64,000 nt of DNA from Pomacea canaliculata. Taxonomy: Eukaryota; Mollusca; Gastropoda; Architaenioglossa; Ampullariidae. A program made the position numbers and the translations under genes. The DNA is taken from contig NC_037592.1 of NCBI RefSeq assembly GCF_003073045.1, positions 16,697,844-16,761,843 on the forward strand, in the 5' to 3' direction. A model generated the notes under the pieces. It had not been told where the DNA came from and ran no database searches. It was given only the letters and a program-made list of their open reading frames with translations. This document shows positions 25,901 to 40,900 of the stretch, one piece after another (the stretch's first letter is position 1; each line of letters opens with the position of its first letter).

Positions 25901-28900
25901 TGTGACTGGATGATTGCTCAAGGCAGTGAAAGCAGTAAATATCTGAAACCTGACTTTGACCACACTTTTCTTGGCGGAAACGGTATGTGAGATCAGATCT
26001 AGTAAATTTATCTGTTCTTTTTTATATCAAATGACTGCTTGCATAGTAGACAGTGTAGTAAAGATGAAAATTTTTATTGAATATTTTAATGGCATTAGGT
26101 CCATGTAAATAAATAGCAATAAGAAAAAGACAAAAGATAATGTACGTGGAAATATATATATATGAAGCTATTAGTGTTTACTAGGACATGTAAATATTAA
26201 TATGGATTAATATGATTGGATTGATGGGTGAGATTTTAATTTTAAAACAGAGAGTTTGTGTTTAGAATCATTTGATTATTTATATGAAATACAGGTATTT
26301 CACAATAAATGACTTAACTTTAACACTTTTTTAAAAACATGCAGCAAATTTTTTTCCATGTTTATTTATTGTATTCATTTGCAGAGGACTCTTATTTTTA
26401 GCCAGACATGTCCACTTGTTATGTGTTTACATTAATCTTTCTAGGACACTACCTTTTCATCGATCCCAGTAAATTACTTCTGCCTGGACAGAAAGCTGTT
26501 CTACAGAGTCAGACATTTGAGGCAACTAGCAGTGGCTGTATAACCTTCTGGTACTACCTGACTGGGAGTGAAAGCAGCACTCTGTCTTTAATAATGTTTA
26601 CAGTTCCAAGCAACATCTCAGTCATGCTGTGGTCGTTGTCTGGGAATCAGGAGGATAACTGGTTTTTTGCTGCAGCTCCTATAAACAGTATGAACCAACG
26701 CTATCAGGTACCTGCATACCGTCTTGATTCTTGTCATGGTCATGTTTTACTGGATTTTGTATGTAGAGGAGCAGCTGGTAGCATGGAGGTAAATTATATT
26801 TAGATGCTAGATACACATTGAAACCAAAAATTATGATCAGGGGTGATTGGTTGGGATTAAATGAAGCAGGTCTACAGGAGCATCACAAAAAGTTTATCCA
26901 CTATAAAACTCTGTAACTTTGAGAGTGCATAGTTTTCATGAGAAAGTTATATTAATACCTGCTATTTATGATGCAGTAGAGAGCCTTTCTTATATTCCTA
27001 GATATGGATCCAAGGATCATTTACTGGTAACTACTTTGGAAAATTTGCTGTTGATGACATCATCTTCTTATCTGATAATTGTGCAGGTAAGTTTGCAAGC
27101 TTGATAAATCTCATTTATATTCCATTTTCAGGCTTTGTAATTAGTCATGGATGAGAAAGTAATGTATAAGTAAATGCTTGTATACTTGAGTATCTCTACA
27201 AGCATTTACTGCTTTAATTTAATTCTTGTAGAGAATTGCAGAAAATTAAACAACTACTCCTTTTTCATGCAATCTTACCTTCGGGCTGCCATTTCAATAA
27301 TATGGTCATGACCGTAGCATCCATATTGGCACCTACAGGATAATCGGGAAGTCTGGTTGCCTTACCTCAATTTGGAAAAAAAACTGCTGTTTTCCTGACA
27401 CCTGGCCCATAACATTTTTCTACTAGCCTTAGATTTCCTCTTTATGAAGCAGTCACAATCTGGATCTCCATCTCTCCCTGCACTCACCCTCAGCCACAGC
27501 TATCATTACCATGCCTACCTTCTTACCACTGCATAAATTACACCTGGATGATCTTCATCATTTTTTCATGTAGCTGTCCCTCCTAATCAGTTACTTTGTC
27601 TTTTTAGTGAAGGTACTTTAAGTTTGGTTCAGTTATCTCAGTATACATTTAATGATTTTCTTTATGTTGCCACAGTAATCCCAGAAAAGGCCAGTCAAGC
27701 TTTCCAGGAACACAATTAACGACCCCTACAACAAAACCCGGGTCTGCCATTAACGTTGGTTAGTTTATTCTCCAAAGTTTGGAGATTGGATAAAATTATA
27801 TGTATACACATGTACATAAACACAAATGTATGTATGTACAAGTTGAATATAGTGGTCTTTTTATTGTTTCTTTTTTTTATTTTATTGTTTTTTTTAACTT
27901 TTCCAACAACAGTTGAACTCTTTCTTAAGTATACGACCATTATATTTTTGCATAAAGAGTATAAATAACCTTTATTTTATCTTTTACCTGTGACAGGATC
28001 AATGTTAGTCCAATGACTGCATAAATTTATTTTCTTTCTATCAGCGTCTACAGTTTATGACTGCAGTTTTGAAAGTGGCTTTTGTCAATGGCAGCAAGCT
28101 GTTGATGACATTTTTAACTGGACTCGCACTCAAGGACCTTCTGGTACTCAGTCAGCTGGACCCATCAATGATCACACACTTGGAACTGGTTAGTGTTATA
28201 TCTTTTCTCTCTCGCTCTGTGCTCAACTCACACTGAATGTATAGACATACATTTATTTACACATACATATATCAATATTTTGGTCTGCGCTACGGCTTGA
28301 CCCCTTTACTCCATACAGTCTCATCTCTTGCCAGCCGCCGAGTGAAACTGAATAAAATCTACACTTGTGCAGCGATTTCAATCTTTGTTTTGTTCTTGTA
28401 CGACTAGCCCACCAGTATTGGCGCTAATAACTGATGATCTCACATTGAACATCTAAATCAGTGTGTTAGTATCAAATATCATATGTGCATTTGTTTTTCG
28501 CTTTTGAACAAACTTCACAAAGAGGCTTGGGAAATTGTTTGTCCACTTTTTTGGCATGGCATGATCAAAGAATTTTATCTAGACAATAAGGAAGAGGTAA
28601 GCGAAAGGAGAAAAAAACAAAAGTTTAGTGACTCTAAATGATCAGAACACCTTACAGTTATGAATCTTCTTAATTTAATGAACTATATAAACTTTCTACT
28701 AAGGTAAATTATAAAATGTGTATTCAGTTTATAAAGGAAAGTGGAGTGCTATCACTATTTGCTTCATTTTTCTTCAGGTCAAGGATGGTTTGCTTTCATT
28801 GCACCATCAGATACTCAGCAGCAGAATGACACAGCACGCTTACTGAGTCCCCAGATCACAGACAACACTCCCCGTTGTCTTTCCTTCTATTACTACATGT

Positions 28901-31900
28901 TTGGAGCCAGTGTTAATCTGCTCAATGTCTACATGAAATCATCAGGTCAGTCGCATCTTGGAAACCTCATCTGGCGAGACAAGGAACACAGGGACTGCAG
29001 TGGCTTCATGCCAAAATACAAATTAAGCCTGTAGTGTCATATCAGGTACATCTTCTATATTTAACATTCAGATGTATTTCATTATTTACAGACTTGGTTT
29101 TGCTATCATCATCTTGTAATCTCATCTATTAGAAATTCTTTATCCAGTATTTGCCCCTTACTGTTATCTGGTTCACTAAAGAAGCAAGTGCTCCAACATT
29201 GATTTCAAATTGTGCAGATCATCTTTGAAAGCATACCAGGCTCTAGCTATTCTGGTGACATTGCTGTTGATGACATTACCTTACCAACAGGATTATGTGA
29301 AGTCCTCTTTCTAGAGAGTAAGTAAGGCTGTCCTACTTCTTGTAACATTAACTATATATAATATAGCTGCATGGTATGTAGCTGAAGGAACTTATTACAG
29401 AATTAGATTAATCTAATTGTTTTTGATGTTAAACAGAGTATTTGAATTTTTAAAAATGTATTCATCCATCTGTGAGTTTCTGGCTTGATACATTTAAAAA
29501 GTGCTTTGATGGGCCTGAGACATATAAGGACATGATCTATATATTTCAGCTCTTCATGTGAATATTATTTTGTGTTAAAGACCTTCAAGAATGCCAGTTC
29601 ATTTAATCACAATCAGACTTTTTTTTTCATTTCATAGATTCCAGAATTTTTACTTGCGACTTTGAGTCCAGTTCAGACCCTCTCTGTGGCTTCGTTCAAA
29701 ACACAACAGACAATTTTGATTGGAAACAGAGTAATGGTAGCTCCGGTACAGTAGGATCTGAACTCTTTGCTGATCACACTATGGTACATTTGCTGGACAC
29801 TACCTTTATGCTCAAACATCTTTACATCATGAGAATGACACTGCCCTTCTGGTCAGCAAGGTACTGCTTGTTCTCTAATTATTTTCAACTGCATACTTGA
29901 ACAGATTTTTGTGTTGCATTGCATTTTCCTGGGAGAGTATTTGCTACTAATGTGTCTGTCAGAGAAAGGGGGCTGGTTCTGTCCTATAAATGAGATAACT
30001 TAAGTATATTTCTATAAATTAATGACAGACTTGGTTCTTTCAGACCACATAGAACAATTTCTCCCTTAACTGAAAATGAATCAACTTAATGTGAATACAT
30101 CTATTGTATGTATTTTGTACAGTACAAACTGTAGCCATCATTTCAGATGAGGAAAACAGCTATGCTTCATCAAAATTTAAATTTTCTGTTTGCTGTGTCA
30201 AAAATAGTGAAAATGATTATTCTATAGTTTAATGCAAATAACTGTTAATCTTCTTTTATAAGAAGCCAGTCTGTTCCTGGAGAAGCTAATGTGCACAGCT
30301 GGACTGTGAAAGATGACTTTGTTAGCTGTTGTGATATTATTCATCATACAATCATGGAGGAACATCATCGCTATATTCATCAGGACTTTTTTTGCAGATG
30401 TACACTAACCCTGATTCTATCCTGCATTGCCTGAGTTTTTATTACCACATGCATGGCAGCAACATTGGCGCTCTTAATGTCTATACTATGGCTCAGAATC
30501 AGAAACTTTCTGCTCCTGTTTGGAAACGGTCCATTGATCAAGGATACCAGTGGAAACAGGCTAAGGTGACCATTGCCATAATCAATAAATTCCAGGTAGG
30601 TTGTTGCACTAGCATTTTACATTTCTCCATGTACTGTACCAGATGATTTGACAAGATCCTACTGCCGGCCACCGAAAAATATATTGTGTTTTTTCGGATT
30701 TGATACATACTGGCAAAGTAAATCAGCTGGTAAAGTACACACAATTGTTTATGAAATATTTTGTTACAATATTTTGCACTCGTTATCAGTGCTTGATGCA
30801 AAACCCTTTACAAATGTGGGAAAGTGGTGTTACATCAATTGTGTCTCAAATCACCAATTATGATAAGGGTTTCTAACCATACTTATGTGTGCATGTAGAA
30901 ACACACTCACCCACACTAACATGTAGAAACACACTCACTCACACTAACACCTCCCTCCCCAACAGCCTGAAGAGGTCAGGGGGCAATCTTTACCTTTACT
31001 TAACCATCACCAACAAACATGCAGACCTGTGAAGTTATGTTTTCCAGGTGATTTTTGAAGCAGTTGCTGGATCCAGTCTCACGGGATACATAGCACTTGA
31101 CGATGTCATCATTATTGATGGAGCATGCCAAAGCACATGTAAGGAATTCTCAGATGCTTGCTCTTTGGTGTTACTCTCAAGAGAAAGGGTGGTGTTCGGG
31201 TTTGTACAGAATCTGTATTGATAGTTGTGTTATTCTCTTTAAAATCTAGCTGTACTGATCACACTTTGCTAGAAGCAGGTCCATTTAACTCACTGGAACC
31301 TTTACCTCATTTATATCAAGAAATGTAGGACACATAGATTCACTAAAAAAAAAAAACAGTTGAGACAAAAATAAGTTAAACAAGAAGCATTTTTTTAGAG
31401 TGACTGATGCTAAACAAGTAGCACATTTTCAGAGCGATTGGAGTGGGTCACTTAGATAGTCTTAAATGATGTAAACACTGTAAAACATCCATTTGTAACA
31501 AAATGTTTTCTTTTTGAAAATATTTATTTAGCTTCCTGTGACTTTGAGGAAGACCTGTGTCTGTGGACTAATGTTCATGATAGTTCAGATAAGTTTGACT
31601 GGTTGCGAGTACAAGGCAGCACCAGCACCCAGTACACTGGCCCCAGTGCAGACCACACCCAGGGTACTATCAGTGGTTACTATATCTTCATTGAGATAAA
31701 TCCTCCTCGTCAGCAGGGTGATAATGCTCGTCTGATATCCCAAGTATGTTGTCTCTTATCCCATCTGTCAGATGAGAGGTCATCAGATATAGCAAGTAAT
31801 CTAATGATTGTGATGTTTGAATCATACTGTTTTGTTATATTTTATTTTTTATATGTTATATATCTTCTGATTCATCTGAAATTATATAATTTTGTCAAGA

Positions 31901-34900
31901 AATAGTGTACTGTTTTCAACCATGATTAGCTTTATATTTCTTTCCTGCAGCTTGCCACCTATATGTTTGATTGTTTCAGGTGTTCCCAGCTTCTCCTGGT
32001 AGAGCATTCTGTATCACATTCTGGTACTATTTGTTTGGGGATGAAGATGGTATCCTCTCAGTTTTAATTGTCAGCGATGCCTCCCATGATACCATTAACT
32101 CAGAAGCTACTCTCTGGCAACAAGCAGGAAATGCTGGAAAGACATGGTATTCTGGCCAAGTTAATGTCTCCACAGTTTACACACAAAAACCTTTCCAGGT
32201 ATACCTATTTATCATGTTCATATAAAGAATTCTCTGGTTTAAACCAGTCTAAACAAAGACAAATTAGCTAAGCAAGCAGCATATTTTTTGTAATGATCTG
32301 AACTCAGTCACTGAAAGATATCGATCTGGTTCTAAGAGTTATCTAAGGCAGGCAACTTCGAATTTGTTTGAAAAAAAACCACCTGAAGTGACCTAAATTC
32401 AAACGTTTGACATCACTTTTAGAATGATTTAAAAGTGCATATTTTTCAACAAGTTCACTTGATTTTATCTACACTAAATTATTATTATAATACATTAATA
32501 TTAGAAGAGCTTAAAGGAGAAGAGTAACATTTTTCTAACATATTTTTCCAGGTTTTATTGGAAGGTGTCATTGGAAGTGGTTTTAATGGTAACATTGCTG
32601 TTGATGATATTGCCATATTTCCTGGAAATTGTAGTACCCAGCCTGACACTTCGGTAATATCAGGTATATAAAACATCCCTGAAAGGTTCCTCTTATTTCA
32701 CTTAAGTATACTGCAATAAGATGACTTTCTTTTCCAACTAAAGATTCTTCTTGATCACAGTGTACAGCTTTATCTCAAGAGAACTCAGCAAATGAGATAA
32801 CAATTTTTCACATGATCATCTGAATGTAAACTACCAAATGCTGTCTTGATCATGTGACTGTGCTAAGCCACACCCTGAGCCCAAATACCCTTTTGATGTG
32901 CCTTTTTGTCCCACCATTTCAAAAAACAATGATGTAAAAAAAAAATGCAGAACAGTTCTGCTACTTCTTTCAATCCTGGTGGTCAGGCTAGCATTATCCC
33001 TTCTTATACAGTCACTAAAGTAACCACTTCATTAATAGACATATAAATAGTCTAGGACAGGCATGTCAAACATGTATGTAGCCCTTTGCAAGCACACCTA
33101 CGGCCCACACACTGTGTACATGTGTGTGGCCCTAATAATAGCATAAATGTGACCCATGTGGCCCACAGTTTGACATGCCTGGTCTAGGAGACTTAGACAA
33201 AATAACAAAAATTAGAAAAAAATGGAAGATAGTAATTACTACATCCACTTTGAAGACTATAACAAAAACTGTATAAATGATCATGAGTTAATTGATAGTG
33301 ATTTACTTTCATCTCACGAATTTTGTCATCGGTTCTGACTGCCATTACATCAAATTAAAATTTTATCACACCCTTGAATAAGAAGTGATTTTTTATTCAT
33401 CTCTTTTGTGATTAAAAAACAATTGCATTAAGCAGACATAAAGTAGAAGAAAACCAGTTGCACTGATTTTTATTCCAGGCATGAGTGATCTTTCGTGTAA
33501 CTTTGATGATGGAACCTTGTGTTTGTGGAAGCAGAGCAAAACAGATGACTTTGACTGGACAATAGCTCGTCAGTCCACCCCAGCTGCAGGTATTGGACCA
33601 GACACAGACCACACTGGCCCTGGTAAGATGCTTGAGCCTAAGTGTTTTGGTTTTTTTTTTCAAGAAAAAAAACCTTCAAGTCATTGCATATGGCACAAAT
33701 ACCTGAAGCATATTATGATTTCTGTTGCCCACTTCACATTCAGAAAGCACTGTAAGCAGCATGATTCCGAGCCCTTTGGTGCTTGTCTAGTACATGATAA
33801 ACAGAAAGTTACAAAATAATAGATGCAAAGCAAATTAATATTGTTTAGCAGTTGTGTTTAAATTATTTCAGCTTACTCTTACATCTACCTGGAATCTTCA
33901 AGGCCTCAGAAGATCGGCGATAAAGCAGATCTCATTTCAACTGCTCTGCCTCCAACTCCAGGATTAGGTAGCTGCTTTTCATTCTGGTACCACATGTATG
34001 GGCCTAGTGTTGGAGCACTGTCTGTTTACACAACAATCTATGGCAGACAATCCTTGCGTTGGACTCGCTCTGGCACCCAGGGAGATGAATGGAAACAGGT
34101 CCAGCTGACAATGATTAGTAATGATGACTATCAGGTAAATAGTAGGTCTTTAGTGTCTGTTAACTAAAATTACTAGTTCGTTAGTTACTCTTTATTTACC
34201 ATCTAATTTTGTTTTCTTTTTTAATAATTTATGTTGTTTGTATTAACTTTCTTTTGTGACTGATATCTTGAAGACAACTTTCATTTGTTATTTGGTAGGA
34301 AAAGAATTATTTGTGACACTTTTCTTAGCTTTTTCTCAAGTAAGATATAATCTTAATGAAAGATGGGGCTATGAAATTATGCATACTTTGTAAAGTAAAG
34401 CAGTATAGAGAGATAACTCTTTGAAAGTTTATAACAGCTCAAATCAATTTGTCAGCTTAACAGTGTATATTGTCATATGATATGTTCTAGTCTCTTCAAA
34501 GTTCTTTGGTTAAATGCCTTAGAAATTTAATTACTTTATTTTCTCTGCTCACAGCCAAAAAATGGATGAGGGAATATTTACTCTTGCAATTTTGTCAAAG
34601 TATTTAAGGGACAGCCATATATACACACACATGCATGCACACATTCTCTCTCTCTCTCTCATGAATGTACAGACATTATTTTGAAAATAATATTTTAATA
34701 TTTTTTATAAATATCAGTACTTTGATATTTTTTATTTTTGACAGATTTTATTTCTGATTCTAAATATTACTGCTTGACTTATACTTTACATTCATATTCA
34801 TATCTGCCAATTTTATCTGTGAGATAATTATGAGAGGAACAGTGGATGGCTCACAAGGAGACATTGCTTTTGATAATGTATATTTCACGGATAACAATCC

Positions 34901-37900
34901 CTGTGCTGCATCGGATGGAAGTAAGAGCTTCATGTTCAAGTGAATCTTATTAAACTAGACATTATTATGTGTGTCACACTGTTTCTAAAATAAAAAGTTA
35001 ACAAAGATCCTTGCTGTGCTCTGGCTGTGTGCAAAGGATATTTTTGGTGTTGTGCTTTGTAAAGATCTTAATAGATATACAAAACACATATTATGTTCTC
35101 TAGCACCTCATGTAAGTTTTTATGAATTGTGTACTTTTTGCATTCAGAAGTGTGTGATTTTGAGGCAGACATGTGTGGTTACACACAGCAATCCTCTCGT
35201 CTGTGGTGGAACTATACTACAGGAGCAGATCATAGTGGAATTTCAGATCATACCCTGGGCTCAAAAGAAGGTTTATAAACCTTTCATGTTTCTTTTTTAA
35301 AAACACACAGTTTTCTAGAAAAAATTATGCTTACAAATTGTGTGCTCTATGTACATTTGTACATATTTAGTACAACAATTTAGCCAACCAGCATATAAAT
35401 AATTATAGATATAAGTTACTGTAAATAATCCAACATTTTTCTGATAGATTTGTTTCCTGAGAAAGATAATTCGTTTATTTTTATTAGAAATCTCAGTAAG
35501 AACTGTCTATAGTAAGATGCATTCATTTCTGGTTTCATAACTGACCAGAGGTGAAGCTCCTGCAAGCAGCCCCTTCTTAGTGAATGTCATCGTCATAAAT
35601 GAAGTTATAAATAGCTGTGGAAGATACAATTCTTTGTTATATACCTTCTGAAACTATAAGAGTGAGTGATAATCAAGACTTAGCTTTCACTTGCCTCTCT
35701 CTATTCTCTCCAAGTTTCTCTTTGGTGAGCACCCTCCCACCAAACTTCTCCCTCACCTATTATGCCCACCAGGGGCCTCTTGTAACATGGATGTATCAGA
35801 ATACAGCAACGTTTGTGCGACAGAATTTAGATGTCAACAAACACTGTTGTAGGTATCCACAATAAATAAAAGCATACAGTAAAGCAACAAATCAATTAGC
35901 AAGTGCTTTTTAGCTTGTAAATATGCAGTACTACATGTTCCAGCTTACCTGCCTATTTTCACCAAAATTGAGAGGTTTTACAAAAATAATAAAACTCACA
36001 CAAAAATTATTTTAACTTGATTCAAGAGAGATAACTGGAGAACAATCAAGAAATTTGATCGCAAAGGAAACCAATGCAATGCCTGTGCTATTCTTGTACC
36101 TTTATCATAGGATATCTACACATTGTCTTAGGCCAGTTAATCCATGTCGTTCTCTTTATTTTTAACTACACTTTTTACATTAAGATAGTATTCTGTCTTA
36201 TAACTTTAAGTAGTTAAGCATACATTTTTAGGTTTAAAAACATAAAGGATATGCAAATGTTTAGTAAACAATATTGGATGCAAGTGGGTTTTTTTTAATG
36301 TCCATATGATAACTTTTAGCTAATGTAGGCATATATTTTTAGGTTTAAAATTGACAGTGTTTAATAAAATGAGTTTTAAAATGATTTTATCATTTTCCAG
36401 GTCATTATATAACACTCTCCAAATCAGGTGGATCAACTGATGTAGGATCAATGTTATCACCAAACTTTACAGCCTCATCTGGTGAGTGTCTACAGTTCTA
36501 CTACCACCTTCATGGCACCAACACAGGTGCCTTGAAAGTCCAGCTGCACTTCAGTTCTGGTGGTACATCTGTCATTTGGCAAGCCCAGGGAGACCAAGGT
36601 GATCAGTGGAAGAAGGCTTGGGTCACATTGAAGACTTTCTCTAAGTACCAGGTAGGTCTTTTTTATTTGTTCCAGGTAAATCTTAATTTTATTCCTGAGG
36701 AAGAGGATGATGCTGACTCCTAATCAGCAGCTTTCTTGTGTCTAAATGGGGAAAACTAAAAAATGGAAAAATGTTTTCTGAAGTTTATCATGAGTATATA
36801 TATATAACACATGTATCTGGACACAACCTTTCAAACTAAATAGTTTTGATTCCTTGATTACAAGAGCTCTGTTAGCTAACCTACTACTTTCTGTTTAAAG
36901 AGAAGCATGAAGAGTCAGCTAGGTCTTTTCTACTTTTCAAAAAATAAGAATAATGAAGAAACACATGCTGAAATCCCATCAATAATAAGCCCATAGCCAC
37001 AAATAAACCTATAGTAGCTTTATTTGCATATATCCTGATTTAAAATGTGTTTTATTTTTCTTGTTTAAGATTTCGTTTGATGGCCAGATGGGATCAGGTT
37101 TGGGTGATATTTCTGTGGATGATATCTCTATCCAACCCTATCCCTGCCCCACTCCTGGTTCCTGTGACTTTGAAAGTGGCTTGTGCTCCTTCACTAACTC
37201 TCACACAGATCAGTTTGATTGGATACGTGGCTTTGGAGCTACAGCCTCACACTTCACTGGACCTAGCACTGACCATACAACTGGCACAGTGAAAGGTCAG
37301 ATAAAATCATCTCAAGTGCATTATAGGATTACATGTATGTTACATTTACACATCTGTCACCAAACTAAATATAGGAACTTAACATTTGTGTAAAAGTTTA
37401 TGTCAGATACAGTAGAGAAGCCTTAATTTATTGTTGTTCAGTGAATAACATAGTTCAAAAAAGTGTTAGCTATTTCTGCTTTTAATTTGTGTACTTTTTT
37501 TTTTTAAGGCTACTACATTTTCATTGAGAGTAGCAAGCAACCGTCCTGGTGACAAGGCTCAGCTTGTGAGTGAGAACTTAGACCCCACTCCAGGAGCTGC
37601 CTAGTGTTCTATTACAACATGAATGGCGCAGGTGTGTGCCATAACATTTTACCTAGTTGCAGTGTTTTGTATGAGTTAGATGATTATCTTGATGTCTGTA
37701 CATGTGAATGTAATCTCGAGCATGCAGACATTTTATACAGTATGCATGCTCTTTCATGTGTGTATATATATATAAACATGTGTATACTGCATATGCACAC
37801 TTTGATGAGTTTTTGTAATTATGTTTTCTCAAACAGGCATGGGATCACTGAATGTTTACCAGTCCTCAAACTCCAGCCAGAAGCTTATCTTCAACCAGAC

Positions 37901-40900
37901 AGGTCATCATGGTGATGTGTGGCTTCAGGGATCAGCTAACCTTACCTCTGCTATACCTTACACTGTTATCTTTGAAGGTGTTAAGGGAGCAAACTACACC
38001 AGTGACATAGCCTTAGATGACATTTCTGTGTTATTGGGTGCCTGTTCTCAACAGTCAACAAACACAGATGCTGCCACTACACCAATACCACCATGTAAAC
38101 AAATAATTTTTTTTTTGTGGAAAATTATGAGAAGTGAGGGAAAATGATCTATCAAAAAAATTTAGTAACTTTGCAAGTGAATTAATTCAGAAATTACATA
38201 GAGTAGATACTGATATTTTAAGAGAAGAGAGAGATGGATTTGCCTGCCTTCTTCTTCTTGTTCCTATTCACCCCCCAGTGGAGCATAGGACTGCAACCAC
38301 TCTGTCTGACTTACATAAAGCAAAGTACAGAGTCTGATTTAACATAGAAACTATATGCCCTTAACGCGAAGGAAATCATGATGTAACATATAAAATTTCC
38401 TTATTTTATCCAGAAACATTTTTTAAACCATTCAGTGATAGGACAAATTGAAATCATAATTAAAGCTCGTAGAAATAAACTTTTCTTACGAAACCATGGC
38501 ACACCCTTTCCAAAACAAATGCATCATATCCAATAGACTTTCTTTTTTGTACACAGGATTACACAAAATATACGATTATCATACAGAATAGTCTTGTAGA
38601 TTTTTTTCTAATTAGGATCTTGATGGTCAGGGTTACTGGTGACTTTCATCTCTCTTTTTCTGTTATTGTCCTCATTTGCCATTTTCTTTAACTTTTTTTT
38701 TTTTTTTTTTTTTGAAGAGATTCAGCTATGTTGTCTCACCTGCCTTATTGTATTGGTTGGACTAATGGAGGATAAGGGGAATTATAAATTCAGTGCAACT
38801 ATACACATAGTAACTTTGAAGGGTGTGTATGGCATGCATTCCTATCAACTTTTTTTGTAGTTTTCCATGATCTGTTTTTCCATTATGCCTAGTGCTGCTG
38901 CTTGGTCTTGGCTGTGATTTTGAGATTGACTGCTGTCAGTGGACACAAGATATGACCGATAAGCTAAATTGGACACGACAGCATGCTCATCATCAATTTC
39001 CAGCGCAGGCCCCAGATTTGACCACACACAAGGAGACAGTCAAGGTGAGTTTTCGTGGTATAATAAATATAGCAATGTATATCCAGCCAATAAATCCAAA
39101 TAGTTTGCACTTCAAAATAACATTATATATACAGTCCTGTTGCAAAACCAGAAGAGGAAGAAAAGGCAGCAGAAGCACATGTAAAACATGGAGATCCAAC
39201 AAAGCTCGTATGAAATAAGCACCTCTTGTTAAGCATGAGTTCAAGAATTTCAAAACTTTAAAAAAGTAATCATAGATATTCTGCGGACATTCAGAAATCA
39301 TTCAGCATCAATGGCAGGTAATTGAGGCAGTAAATGTTCATTCTTAACAAAAGTTCTTCAGCTAAGGTTTTACATGTTTTTTGTTTGGATAGCCTAGTGT
39401 TCTTTCATGCTTTCAGTTAACTCAAATCACTTGTAGTAATGACAGTGTCATGTGATAATAGAAAGTTGCAAGTTAAATTATTTGAAATGAAAGCTTTTTA
39501 AGTTGTATGTGTTGTGTATAAATCTTAAATTATGAATATTTAGTACTCTGATTTCCATTAATAATTTTCAAGATGTTTTGTTCTCTCAGGGTACTTTGTA
39601 TACATTGAACCCTCTCAGCATGATACCAATGACTCAGCCCGCCTTCGCAGTCCCACATTCAGCACCTCAGGACCAACATGTGCAACTTTCTGGTATCACA
39701 TGTATGGCATCAAAGTGAACCAGCTGAACTTGTATCTTGGGAGCCCTGGACAACTGGGTAGCAGAATCTGGACAAGGTCTGGCAGCCAGGGCTTCATGTG
39801 GCTGTATGCAGAGGTTGAAATAGGAGCTGTTTCTTCTGCACAAGTAAGCGCTTTGTAGGATTCTGATCATCTCTTTTAACAAATGATATTTTTGGGAAAA
39901 GAGAGAGAATACAGGCAGACAGTTCTCTAGAGTAAAACAAAGACAGGATACAAAGTTCAAACTCTTGACACAATGAATAAATATTCAGCTAATTTGATGT
40001 CAGACTTCAGTACTTAACATACTTATAATTTAGAATGCCGAGTCTGTATCACACGTACATCCTCTTTAGGCAGTGGAGTGCTTAATTATATAATAACTAT
40101 GTCCTTGAGGCCTGGTGGAATACTTTAATGACTATTATTAATGACACCATAATCACCATACAGCTTCTTTTCCACTCATTTCTTAAACAATTCCTACACA
40201 GTTTTAATCGTGCATTTAAATCTTTCTTGTTCTCTCTGACACATATAACTGCATGAAGTAAGAAAAAATTATCATTTTGCACTTATCTGCATATAATTTT
40301 ATAGATTATATATACTATATACTATATTATATAGATTATATATATATAGACTATTGCTTTGTCATACATTTCAAGCTTTTATATATATTGTGAGACATTT
40401 TTGTTTTCATTTCAGCTTGTATTTGAAGCTGTTCATGGCAATGATTATGAGGGAGATATAGCATTGGATGACATAAATGTATTGAATGGGTCCTGTCCTG
40501 AAACACCAGGTGAGAATTCTTGTTAATTTAATGTAGTCAAGCTCTTGTTTTAATACGTTATTTACCTTTTATAATGACTGGAAAAGTTGTTTTCCTGCTA
40601 ATTAGAGATTGAAATTATTACTTCTCTCTTGCAGCATTTTGCGATTTTGAAGATAGGTATGCTTGTGGATTTGTGCAAGATACTGATGACATGTTTGACT
40701 GGTCACTAAACTGTGGATCAGTTCCAGCTTCAGCATTGTGTCCTGCAGGAGATCACACATATGGAACAGGACAAGGTCTGTGTAAATGTCATCTTGTGAC
40801 AACATCTATAAATTACAATTTTTCAATTATACATTTTTGTATTTTCTGAAAATCTTTCATCACACAATACCAATGCTAATTATTTGCAAGAAATGCTAGG

